Below are positions 1 to 6,885 of a DNA stretch of 10,329 nucleotides, one piece after another. A program made the translations under genes and the position numbers. Source of the DNA: Chloroflexota bacterium (GTDB lineage Bacteria; Chloroflexota; Anaerolineae; UBA7937); the NCBI GenBank assembly GCA_003453555.1, contig DMLA01000233.1, forward strand, positions 1 to 10,329, in the 5' to 3' direction. Numbering within the stretch: the stretch's first letter is position 1; each line of letters begins with the position of its first letter. Below the pieces are notes generated by a model that worked only from the letters and a program-made list of their open reading frames with translations, searched no databases and had not been told where the DNA came from.

Positions 1-160
1 GTATAAGAGTATCCAGCAGACCCTCTTAGACCCTTTGAAATCCCCCTGGCCTTATGCTCATACCTACACTGTAAGAATCGCCTGAGAGAACAAGTGTGAG
101 AGGGACTGATCTGGGGCTGAGGTTGTGTGTTGGGGGTTTCGGCGGGGATGGGGGGGATTG
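1..160 (+). repeat. Degenerate intergenic repeat, copy A (left end outside the window)
   Basis: This stretch aligns almost without gaps to 4576-4735. Shared landmarks in the same order are GTATA..., ATCCAGCAGA, CCCTGG, AATACC/CATACC, AATCGCCTG, GGGCTGAG and GGGGATGGG. Identity is imperfect, so these are old copies. The start matches the middle of the fuller copy at 4511-4740, so the left part of this copy probably lies before base 1. It contains no ORF worth calling and ends just before the promoter of the YbjQ-like gene. I see no terminal inverted repeats or target duplication, so its mobility is unproven. Confidence 0.65.
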
Positions 161-193
161 ATCATGCGCTTTCTATGCGTATAATCGTATAAT
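158..193 (+). promoter_or_regulatory. Sigma70-type promoter with tandem TATAAT boxes
   Basis: TTGATC (158-163) lies 16 bases before a perfect TATAAT (180-185). A second perfect TATAAT follows at 188-193. The short AT-rich stretch stands out in GC-rich surroundings. An imperfect inverted repeat, CGTATAATCG (178-187) against CGATGATACG (196-205, 9 of 10 pairs), covers the -10 boxes and probable start site, as an operator would. The expected start near 192-200 gives a leader of only about 25-30 bases before the YbjQ-like gene. Confidence 0.6.
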
Positions 194-210
194 AACGATG
201 ATACGATTCA

Positions 211-216
211 AAGGAG
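211..216 (+). promoter_or_regulatory. Ribosome binding site of the YbjQ-like gene
   Basis: AAGGAG lies 6 bases before ATG 223 but only 3 bases before GTG 220, so ATG 223 is the better start. Confidence 0.65.
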
Positions 217-222
217 CAAGTG

Positions 223-462
223 ATGATCATTACCACTACACTCGCTATCGAAGGTCGTCCCATCGGAGAATATCTGGGCGTCGTCACCGACGAGGCGATC
301 CTGGGTGCGCACATCGGCCGCGACATCGCCTTAGAGGAGATGGCCTCTGCGGCGACATCCAAAGGGGGCAACGCCGTGGTCGGCGTAGACATTGACTACC
401 AGATCATCCGTGACGGGATGCTCATGGTCTCCGCCAGCGGCACGGCGGTGAAAGTGCGCTGA
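223..462 (+). CDS. Short YbjQ/UPF0145-family protein with an internal deletion
   Basis: A 79-residue protein of the YbjQ (UPF0145, putative heavy-metal-binding domain) family, whose function is unknown; E. coli YbjQ forms small cytoplasmic oligomers. The family signature is clear at both ends: EYLGVV and EAILGA in the N-terminal third, then GGNAVVGVDIDYQ and MLMVSASGTAV at the C-terminus. Between them the usual stretch of about 25 residues (the FxxIRDIVGGRSGAYE block and following helix) is absent, so GRDI runs directly into ALEEM. The usual family length is about 103-107 residues. The reading frame is intact, so this is a clean in-frame loss rather than a frameshift. The gene stands alone behind its own promoter, and a strong hairpin begins 75 bases after its stop. 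Family assignment is secure; whether it still folds or assembles normally is open. Confidence 0.88.
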   Translation: MIITTTLAIEGRPIGEYLGVVTDEAILGAHIGRDIALEEMASAATSKGGNAVVGVDIDYQIIRDGMLMVSASGTAVKVR

Positions 463-520
463 AATCGTGTCGGGCTGACTTTCGCTACCCAATGAGCTAA
501 CCACTCGCGTGCCACCACAG

Positions 521-579
521 ATTCTCCTCTCCGATACCTCTCCTGGCCTCCCCTGAGCCTCCGGAGGCCCTTGGAGAGG
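521..579 (+). repeat. Partial copy of the intergenic repeat (5' part) forming a long hairpin
   Basis: The sequence shares CTCCGATACCTCTCC (15 identical bases) and a following CCCCTGAG with 4511-4550, so it is the left portion of the same repeat. It folds well: CCTCTCC (537-543) pairs with GGAGAGG (573-579), and inside that GGCCTCC (545-551) pairs with GGAGGCC (563-569). This gives a 14-bp stem with one small asymmetric bulge and an 11-base loop. No T-run follows, so it is a weak candidate for a factor-independent terminator but could protect the 3' end of the upstream mRNA. Confidence 0.6.
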
Positions 580-692
580 TTGCGAATAGTGGATGAACTG
601 TTCAAGGGAAGAGCTTCCCGTGGGGTTGACGACACCCCTGTGCCCAACCTTGACCGATCACTCGCCCGCCACGAGGCCATCCCAGTAGGAAC

Positions 693-722
693 AGCCCCTT
701 CCGCGTGAGGGTGGAAGGGGCT
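693..722. terminator. Perfect 10-bp hairpin, possible terminator
   Basis: AGCCCCTTCC (693-702) is perfectly complementary to GGAAGGGGCT (713-722) around a 10-base loop. The bases after the stem (CTTGG on the + strand, GTTCC on the - strand) are only weakly T-rich, so termination is possible but unproven. It lies between the YbjQ-like gene and the candidate promoter of the fusion gene, where it could insulate the two. Confidence 0.4.
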
Positions 723-879
723 CTTGGAGCATGGGAGGTACCGGGCAGGATGGAAAGCGCCGCTGATCCAATTGCCAATAACGAAGGACTCATACGAAGG
801 CTGTTCTCGCACGCCGGGCCTGCACTACTTGATGAGATGATCAATCTCTTGCCGCCAATTTGTTCAGAAGCGAGAAAGG

Positions 880-907
880 TGCACAATGCCTGATAGTTGT
901 GTACAAT
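880..907 (+). promoter_or_regulatory. Candidate promoter of the glyA-gcvT fusion with operator-like palindrome
   Basis: TACAAT (902-907) is a good -10 box. TGCACA (880-885), 16 bases upstream, matches four of six -35 bases. The palindrome TTGT-GT-ACAA (897-906) overlaps the -10 box and resembles sites bound by GntR-family repressors, suggesting repression by steric block. The regulator is not in the window. The implied leader is about 140 bases. Confidence 0.35.
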
Positions 908-1052
908 ACGGGTGGACAGGGGATGATCGCCTGTTGGAAGTGGCAGTTTGACCTTCTTCCATCCTACGCACGAGGCGTCCCACGTCAAAGCTGGTCCGTT
1001 TCCCATAATCCAAATACCTACTGATCTGTCACTTGTCTATTGGGGGTGCGCT

Positions 1053-4000
1053 ATGTTGGATTTCTTTCACAGTAGTCTGGCCTCATTGGACCCGGCTGTG
1101 GCCCAGCTAATCGAATATGAAGCAGAGAGACAGGCCCGCAAGTTGATCCTGATCCCCTCCGAAAGCCAGGCTCCGGTTGCCGTGCGCGAGGCGCTTGGCT
1201 CGGTTTTTCAAAACATCTACGCCGAGGGCTACTCAGACCCCAGCATTCACGGCGCTCCACAAGCGACCATCTTGGACTACGAGGTCCAGTTGGCCTTGTA
1301 TCGACGCTACTCTGACCGCCGGTACTACAAAGGGGTGGAATACGTGAACATCCTAGAATCGCTCGCTCAACGCCGGGCAGCCGAGACCTTTTCCACCGAT
1401 GAAGTCCCTGCTGAGGAGATCTGGGCGAATGTGCAGCCGCTATCTGGGTCACCCGCCAATAACGCCATTTACGCTGCCTTGGTTTCCCCCGGCAGCACAG
1501 TTATGGGCATGGACCTCCTGCACGGGGGGCACCTCACTCATGGCAGCCCAGCCAGCCGCTCGGGCAAATTGTACAACATCGTGTCCTACGGTATCGACTT
1601 GAAAACCGAGCAACTGGATTATGACGCCATTGAAGAACTGGCCCGCCAGCACAAGCCTAAGATGATCATCGCCGGGTACACCTCTTACCCTTGGATGCCC
1701 GACTGGGCCAGGTTCCGCGAGATTGCTGACACAGTCGGCGCATATCTGCTGGCGGACATCGCCCACGTTGCAGGGATGGTCGCAGCTGGCGTGGTTCCGA
1801 GTCCCGTTGGGCATGCCCACGTCATCAGCTTCACGACCCACAAGACCTTGTATGGCCCTCGTGGAGCGTGCATCTTGACTACGGACAAAGGGCTGGCGCA
1901 AAGAATAGATGCGGCTGTCTTTCCCGGTGAGCAGGGAGGACCGCACGTCAACGCCATTGCGGGCATTGCCGTTGCTTTCGAGCTTGCCCGGTCGCCCGAG
2001 TTTGTCCAGCTCCAGCGCCAGGTAGTGGATAACGCCAGGCACCTAGCAGCCGAGTTGGAACGGCATGGCTTGCGCATCCCCTACGGGGGGACCGACACCC
2101 ATATGCTGCTGGTGGACTGCAAGAGCGTGCGTTCTGATATCGGTGTGAGCCCTGATGGGAAACGTGGCACCCCGCTGATGGGTGATACAGCCGCTCGCAT
2201 CCTGGACTTAGCAGGGGTTGTCGTCAATCGCAATACGATCCCCGGCGACAGCAGTGCTCGCAACCCCAGTGGCATCCGGCTGGGCACGCCGTGGATCACC
2301 CAGCGTGGCTTTCGCGCGCGGGAGATCGAACGTCTGGCTGATATCATCGCCCGCGTGCTCAAGGCCATTGAACCTTATGCCTATGCTGGGCGGTATGGGC
2401 CAGTCTATCGGGGCAAAGTAGACCTCGACGTGTTGGAGCAGGCCAAGTGGGACGTGGTGGGTCTAGCCCGCTGTGCTGATTTGGAAGAAGACTACACCCC
2501 CAGCGGCTACCCGCACCATTATTTCATGCACAAGCCACCCACGGACGTTGGAGGTGAATGGGACATCATTGAAATCGAAGGCACCCACGCGCGCGGCTTT
2601 TGCAACGTCGCGATGACGAACGACGTCTACGCCTTGGGGCCGGGCGAGAGCCAGCCGACTTGGATTCTGGAACCGGACGGACGGTTGATGAGTGGCGGAG
2701 TGCTGAAACGGCCAAGTGAGGAAACCACCCGCTTCCAGTTGCTGATCCCCAAGTCGATAGAATCCCGGGTTGCCCATTGGTTGCGCGCACTTTCCGATGG
2801 GTACGTTCACATAAACGGCGGCGACGTGTTCGCTAAAGCTCCCGGCCCAGTTGTTGTCCGTCGGCTGCCACACGAATTGGCCGATCAGTGGGAGACAAGA
2901 CCACCCGAGGTTGAGACCTTCGACGACGAGACCGTGGGCTGGGCTTTCCATAAGCCGTATTGGATTGGACAACAGGCACGGGCCGATGCTCCAGGCGGAT
3001 TGGACCCCAAGCTCGCTTTCATGTGGGAAGAGCCGACTGATATCCCCTTGCGCCGAACCACGTTGTACGATGTTCACTGCAAAGCTGCCGCGAAAATGGC
3101 TCCCTTCGCTGGTTGGGAGATGCCGATCCGTTACACTTCCATCCAAGAGGAACACCTGGCGGTGCGCCAGGCGGCGGGGTTGTTTGACATCAGCCACATG
3201 GGGTTGTTTGAATTCAGCGGTGAGAACGTGCACCTCTTTCTAAATACCATCACCACCAACGACGTCTCGCTGTTGGAGGTTGGACGGTCTCAATACGCTT
3301 TCCTACTGGACCACAGTGCACACGTAGTGGATGACGTTTGGATCTACCAGTTGGAAGAGGACCGGTATTGGATGGTCGTCAACGCTGCCAACAACGACAA
3401 GGATTGGGGCTGGGTGAACGCCGTTCGTGAGGGGCGTGTGATGATTGACCCGGCTCGCCCTTGGTCTCGGGCGTTGGGTACCGAGAAGGTTATCATGCGC
3501 GACATGCGTGATCCTGCCCACGGGAGCGAGATGCGAGCACAACTCGCTCTTCAGGGACCACGATCACGGGATGTGCTACTGGCTACGTTGGATCAAGACG
3601 ACCCGCTCCGTGAACCACTGCTAGAAATGAAGCGAAATGAGATCATTCGCGGCCGAGTGGCAGGGTATGACCTTCACCTGGCACGCACGGGCTACACGGG
3701 CGAGCCGATGGCCTTCGAGATCTTCGTCCATCCAAGTGCTGCTCCCGCCCTGTGGCACACGCTCTTGGAAGCAGGTGAGCCCTTTGGCTTGCAACCGGCT
3801 GGCCTAGCGGCGCGGGACAGCTTGCGAATTGAGGCCGGGCTACCTCTCTACGGCCACGAACTGGCCGGGCCGCTGGACCTTAACCCGGCTGACGCTGGTT
3901 TCGGTTCCTACGTCAAGCTTTACAAGCCGTTCTTCATTGGCAAAGCCGCTTACATGGCCGACGAACTTAGACGACAGGCGCAACTGATCCGCTTTCGGTT

Positions 4001-4298
4001 TGATGAGCAGCACGCCGCGATGGCCAGACAGGGCGATGTAGTCGTTAGTCGGCAGGGGCGGTTGGTCGGCGCGGTGACTAGTTGCTCCATTGATAGCGAC
4101 GGCCGGTTGACAGGCTTGGCCTACGTGCAGAACCAATACGCCAAGCCGGGCACCCGCCTGGGTGTCTTTCGAGCTGACAGCCAGACTTGGACCAGCAAAC
4201 CGCTTACTAGCCTCAAGACCGGCGACCGGGTTCAACTTCACGATGACATCACCGTCATCAGTCGCTTTTGGAACAAAAGGGAATCTGGCATCGATTGA
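1053..4298 (+). CDS. glyA-gcvT: Serine hydroxymethyltransferase-aminomethyltransferase fusion (GlyA-GcvT)
   Basis: A 1081-residue cytoplasmic fusion. Residues 1-445 are a PLP-dependent serine hydroxymethyltransferase (serine + tetrahydrofolate = glycine + 5,10-methylene-tetrahydrofolate). Visible motifs are LIPSES (33-38), AEGY (57-60), HGGHLTHGSP (157-166), DIAHVAG (235-241), the PLP lysine in TTHKTLYGPRG (K264), FPGEQGGPH (290-298) and a C-terminal SGIRLGTPW. Residues 666-1081 are a full-length glycine-cleavage T-protein: FAGWEMP (685-691), FDISHM (711-716), TTNDV (734-738), the folate-site Asp pair in VVDD (758-761), RTGYTGE (878-884), AARDSLRIEAG (919-929) and LYGHEL (932-937). Residues 500-600 between them resemble a degenerate second T-protein subdomain. 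ATG 1053 is preferred because the SHMT family begins at about this point and GGGGGTG lies just upstream; the frame is open back to about 948, but that extension does not look like SHMT. No other glycine-cleavage gene (P, H, L) is nearby. Both catalytic halves look intact. Confidence 0.93.
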   Translation: MLDFFHSSLASLDPAVAQLIEYEAERQARKLILIPSESQAPVAVREALGSVFQNIYAEGYSDPSIHGAPQATILDYEVQLALYRRYSDRRYYKGVEYVNILESLAQRRAAETFSTDEVPAEEIWANVQPLSGSPANNAIYAALVSPGSTVMGMDLLHGGHLTHGSPASRSGKLYNIVSYGIDLKTEQLDYDAIEELARQHKPKMIIAGYTSYPWMPDWARFREIADTVGAYLLADIAHVAGMVAAGVVPSPVGHAHVISFTTHKTLYGPRGACILTTDKGLAQRIDAAVFPGEQGGPHVNAIAGIAVAFELARSPEFVQLQRQVVDNARHLAAELERHGLRIPYGGTDTHMLLVDCKSVRSDIGVSPDGKRGTPLMGDTAARILDLAGVVVNRNTIPGDSSARNPSGIRLGTPWITQRGFRAREIERLADIIARVLKAIEPYAYAGRYGPVYRGKVDLDVLEQAKWDVVGLARCADLEEDYTPSGYPHHYFMHKPPTDVGGEWDIIEIEGTHARGFCNVAMTNDVYALGPGESQPTWILEPDGRLMSGGVLKRPSEETTRFQLLIPKSIESRVAHWLRALSDGYVHINGGDVFAKAPGPVVVRRLPHELADQWETRPPEVETFDDETVGWAFHKPYWIGQQARADAPGGLDPKLAFMWEEPTDIPLRRTTLYDVHCKAAAKMAPFAGWEMPIRYTSIQEEHLAVRQAAGLFDISHMGLFEFSGENVHLFLNTITTNDVSLLEVGRSQYAFLLDHSAHVVDDVWIYQLEEDRYWMVVNAANNDKDWGWVNAVREGRVMIDPARPWSRALGTEKVIMRDMRDPAHGSEMRAQLALQGPRSRDVLLATLDQDDPLREPLLEMKRNEIIRGRVAGYDLHLARTGYTGEPMAFEIFVHPSAAPALWHTLLEAGEPFGLQPAGLAARDSLRIEAGLPLYGHELAGPLDLNPADAGFGSYVKLYKPFFIGKAAYMADELRRQAQLIRFRFDEQHAAMARQGDVVVSRQGRLVGAVTSCSIDSDGRLTGLAYVQNQYAKPGTRLGVFRADSQTWTSKPLTSLKTGDRVQLHDDITVISRFWNKRESGID

Positions 4299-4299
4299 G

Positions 4300-4340
4300 T
4301 GGCAAGGTGGATGACGCGCTAGCGCTGGCGTGATTTGCCA
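4300..4340 (+). terminator. Weak hairpin after the glyA-gcvT stop
   Basis: TGGCAA (4300-4305) can pair with TTGCCA (4335-4340), enclosing the self-complementary GCGCTAGCGC (4316-4325). It starts two bases after the stop codon but has no T-run, and the stem is interrupted. It may stabilise or end the transcript; the support is modest. Confidence 0.25.
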
Positions 4341-4510
4341 GGGAGCTAGGTTCCTCGGCCTTCGTCCCCCTTCCATTGCTGGTGATATGGTTACCAAGGC
4401 CTTTTGTTCACCATTCATGGCGCAGCTCCAATGTCCCAGATTTAGTCGCTGGTCACACATGGCGCTTCGGCGTAAAGATGGAAGTGGCTCTTCTCTTGCG
4501 TCCGCAATTT

Positions 4511-4740
4511 GAGATCCTCTCCTCCGATACCTCTCCCAGACCCCCCTGAGACCCCGATTTCCGGGGTGATTTTAGGTATAGGATTATCCAGCAGAGCCGT
4601 TTTGACCCGGTTTAACCCACCCTGGCGGTATGTTAATACCTAGAGGGCCAAAATCGCCTGTTGGAACGAGTGATAAACAGTCTGTTGATGGGCTGAGTTG
4701 GTTGTTAGGCGTTCTAGAGGGGATGGGAGGGGCTTTGTCT
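4511..4740 (+). repeat. Degenerate intergenic repeat, copy B (most complete)
   Basis: The left 65 bases (4511-4575) match 521-560, and the right 165 bases (4576-4740) match 1-160, so this copy joins the two partial copies seen at the left of the window. It contains a short GC-rich hairpin (4551-4567) and ends in a G-rich stretch, GGGGATGGGAGGGG. No ORF is evident, and I found no terminal inverted repeats. It behaves as a dispersed non-coding repeat of about 230 bases, present at least twice in 5 kb in the same orientation. Confidence 0.65.
4551..4573 (+). terminator. Terminator-like hairpin inside repeat copy B
   Basis: ACCCCG (4551-4556) pairs with CGGGGT (4562-4567) around a 5-base loop, and GATTTTA follows. 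A short GC-rich stem plus a T-rich tail fits a factor-independent terminator on the + strand. It lies about 250 bases after the fusion gene. Confidence 0.4.
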
Positions 4741-5152
4741 CCGCTGATGTGCGCCCGCGGTGAAAAGCCGCACAAGGGATGCTGGTCATCCTGAAGAGGA
4801 AGCGGTTCCCAGGAGGAGAGGAGCTACTGCTAGTCAAATTGGAACTCGAGGACTTTGATACGTTGTGAACTCCCGCCTCGCTTCCTGAATAAGCATTCTT
4901 GATGACAGAACGACCGAGGATCACTTGGATGGCGAGGGTTTGGATCGTTTTTGTTTCAATCTGAGGTGAATAGGCAAGCGCGACTGAACCTATGGCCTGA
5001 CCTGCCCCTCGGATCCGAGTCCGTTCATAGACAGCGTAGTGTCAAGCTACCTCCGGAACGCTGGTAGCGTGTCAAAGGCGGCGGTTCGCTCGGTGAAGAG
5101 CTACTAATCCTCGGTCGTGCAAGACATGTAGACGAGGCGAGGTCACCCCCGA
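4741..5152. other. Non-coding interval between convergent operons
   Basis: About 410 bases with no gene I can support. A T-run at 4950-4954 lacks a convincing stem before it. GCTACC (5045-5050) and GGTAGC (5062-5067) can form a 6-bp stem, but no T-run follows it on either strand. The end point of the - strand operon transcript is therefore not clear. Confidence 0.5.
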
Positions 5153-5326
5153 TCACAACAGCTTATCGAGCAATTCCGCCATCTCTGTGTCACCACCGGC
5201 AGGTGGCGCCCAGTCCACATGAACGACTTCTACTCCCTGACCTTGCAGGCTCTCGGCAAACTCACGCACGCCAAGGTTGATGACCACTGGCCCATTCTGG
5301 AGCAATTCTTCCAGTTCGGTCTTCAT
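5153..5326 (-). CDS. Detached C-terminal domain of FdrA (AllF small subunit)
   Basis: A 57-residue protein at the end of the operon. Its motifs VVINLGVREF, VVHVDWAPPAGGD and AELLDKLL correspond, from memory, to the last 50 or so residues of E. coli FdrA, where INIGLRSF and VVHYQWSPVAGG end the single chain. Here that domain is a separate ORF in another frame. I chose ATG 5326 because GAGG lies 6 bases upstream; a longer GTG start at 5338 overlaps the FdrA stop as GTGA but has no clear ribosome site. The FdrA TGA falls inside this ribosome site (GTGAGG), so the two are translationally coupled. The probable role is to complete the FdrA fold in the carbamoyltransferase complex. A frameshift that split one ancestral gene is the alternative. 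Confidence 0.75.
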   Translation of the reverse strand: MKTELEELLQNGPVVINLGVREFAESLQGQGVEVVHVDWAPPAGGDTEMAELLDKLL

Positions 5327-5334
5327 CGGTTTCC

Positions 5335-6885
5335 TCACGCTTGGAGGCTCAAGGCTAGCATCCGACTGAAGAGAGCAGCCTGGGCGCTACTCGGCAGAAC
5401 CACGACCCCTGCCTCCTCCAAGGCCCTAATCTGCTCCTGGAAGTGTTGCGGATCACGCTCCGTGCCGCAGACCGAGGCAGCGACGCTGAGGAAGCCACCA
5501 CGCTGGCTGGCGGTGAGTTTGGCCTCTGCGATGGTCCCCAGCAGGTCGCCGACGGGGTCGGGGGAAGCGTTGTAGCCGAGGACGAAATCCAGTAAGAGAA
5601 CTGCCACCTGCGGGTCCTGCGCTTCCGCCAGAATCCGCTCGCGGCGAAGCGTAGCGTCGATCATCGGGTGAGGCCGTGCTTGAGTGAACTCGTCAGCACC
5701 TATGTCGACGAGCGTGTGCTCCACACTGCGTAAAGGATCCGCCAGCCCGGGCATCCCATCCAACGGCGCGTTTGAATGCACCACCAAGCCCGCGTCCCGC
5801 ATCACTTGTTGAGCCTGGTAGCAGAATGTCCCGCCGGCAAAGATACCGCGGATGTATTTCTGCTCTGGCGTCATCCTAGCTCGTTCTCTGGCAACAAGTG
5901 TCTTCAACTCTTGATCGCCTATGGCTGTGCGCACCGCTGGCTTGCCGACCGCCATCTGAGTCGCCAGTGCAGCAGCCTCGTCTAGGGTGTGGGTCGTCCT
6001 AAAGCGGATATCCATCTCGGAAGGGTATTTGCGAATACCAAGGAAACAAGTGACGACCGGCTTGATGCATAGGTTAATTCTCTCGACCAGAAGGACAAGG
6101 GTCTTAGCGCCGGGTGGCTTAGACAGCAAAGCGATGACCTCCGTCTGAGGGTCAGCCTCAAGCGCCTCCAGGGCACTGAGGGTAGAGATGCCACCTATTG
6201 CATCCAAAAGATCCCTGCTGCCCGTGCCGATGGCGTGGGAGATGCCTGAACCGCTTTGGTGAACCAGGGTGGTGAACTCTTGGAGCCCTGTGCCCATTGC
6301 ACCAATCACGCCGATCGGCCCTCGCCGAACAATGTTGGAGAAGCCAACACCCACGCCGGCGATGATGGCGGTCCCGCAGTCAGGCCCCATGACAATGAGT
6401 CCCCGCTCTCGAGCGTACCGTTTGAGCGAGAGTTCGTCCTCCACCGGCACGTTGCTGCTGAACATGAATACGTTCAACCCACGCTCGAGGGCCCTCCGGG
6501 CCTCGCTCGCGGCATAGTCGCCAGGAACGGAAATGACAATCAGGTTGGCATGGGGCTGACGTACCAACGCCTGATCCAAGGTGCGCGAAACTGACTTGTC
6601 GAGACCGCTCGGCTTGCGGAGGAGCCAGGCGTCCACGTTGTCCAGGATCGCATTCACGGAGGATGGGCTCTTCCCTTTCAGCGCAATGATCAGGTCGTTG
6701 GGTCCTGCAGACAAGATCTCCGTATTTTCAAATCCCATCCCGACCAGCAATCGCTTGTTCTTCTCCGTCCCCATAAGGGCTGCGACCTGCTCGATCCCCG
6801 GCTCTTCCGACAGGCGCTTGGCAACCTGCATTAGAAAGACCGAATCAAGGTATAGGTTGCGCCTGATGGCATATCCTGTTGCCAT
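5335..6885 (-). CDS. fdrA: FdrA/AllF, acyl-CoA-synthetase-like subunit of oxamate carbamoyltransferase
   Basis: A 516-residue cytoplasmic protein with the succinyl-CoA-synthetase-like fold of FdrA, called AllF in E. coli, where AllF, AllG and AllH together are reported to carry out oxalurate + phosphate = oxamate + carbamoyl phosphate. Visible motifs are YLDSVFLM (12-19), MGPDCGT (166-172), the glycine-rich GVIGAMGTGLQE (192-203), LSKPPG (254-259), AGGT (350-353), RPHPMID (404-410) and CGTERDP (473-479). It stops short of the C-terminal domain of the E. coli protein, which the next ORF encodes. The start is uncertain: ATG 6885 fits the family N-terminus, while GTG 6945 would add 20 residues and lie 9 bases from the AllG stop. 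The family call is firm; the substrate is inferred from E. coli, and related uses of this module may exist. Confidence 0.88.
   Translation of the reverse strand: MATGYAIRRNLYLDSVFLMQVAKRLSEEPGIEQVAALMGTEKNKRLLVGMGFENTEILSAGPNDLIIALKGKSPSSVNAILDNVDAWLLRKPSGLDKSVSRTLDQALVRQPHANLIVISVPGDYAASEARRALERGLNVFMFSSNVPVEDELSLKRYARERGLIVMGPDCGTAIIAGVGVGFSNIVRRGPIGVIGAMGTGLQEFTTLVHQSGSGISHAIGTGSRDLLDAIGGISTLSALEALEADPQTEVIALLSKPPGAKTLVLLVERINLCIKPVVTCFLGIRKYPSEMDIRFRTTHTLDEAAALATQMAVGKPAVRTAIGDQELKTLVARERARMTPEQKYIRGIFAGGTFCYQAQQVMRDAGLVVHSNAPLDGMPGLADPLRSVEHTLVDIGADEFTQARPHPMIDATLRRERILAEAQDPQVAVLLLDFVLGYNASPDPVGDLLGTIAEAKLTASQRGGFLSVAASVCGTERDPQHFQEQIRALEEAGVVVLPSSAQAALFSRMLALSLQA

Larger units (their letters stand above)
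463..1052. other. Non-coding interval between the YbjQ-like gene and the glyA-gcvT fusion
   Basis: About 590 bases without a convincing gene. It holds a partial repeat copy with a long hairpin (521-579), a perfect 10-bp hairpin (693-722), a candidate promoter with an operator-like palindrome (880-907), and a 14-base match to the repeat (926-939). The leader from about 913 to 1052 was examined for glycine, tetrahydrofolate and T-box riboswitch motifs; none was recognised. Confidence 0.6.

Noticed and set aside
690..725. AGGGTGG within the 693-722 hairpin, suggesting a T-box leader
   Set aside because: The invariant ACCGCG that should follow AGGGTGG is absent and no specifier stem was found. 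The bases are simply the loop and right arm of a hairpin.
750..893. Possible 47-codon ORF on the + strand upstream of the fusion gene
   Set aside because: The nearest Shine-Dalgarno-like GGGAGG is 11 bases away, the product resembles nothing I know, and the length is within chance. The candidate promoter also overlaps its 3' end.
948..1052. N-terminal extension of the fusion protein from the frame start at 948
   Set aside because: The extra 35 residues do not resemble SHMT. The family begins near MLDFFHSSLA, and a G-rich ribosome site precedes ATG 1053.
913..1052. Glycine or tetrahydrofolate riboswitch in the leader of the GlyA-GcvT gene
   Set aside because: The position is attractive, but I could not recognise the conserved core bases of either class by eye. 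A covariance-model scan of 880-1052 would settle it.
3840..4460. Long - strand ORF opposite the GcvT half of the fusion
   Set aside because: It is a shadow of a strongly coding + strand, has no recognisable domain and would be antisense to conserved GcvT motifs.
4511..4740. Insertion sequence or CRISPR array
   Set aside because: No transposase, no terminal inverted repeats, and no short regularly spaced identical repeats; the similarity is between two diverged non-coding copies.
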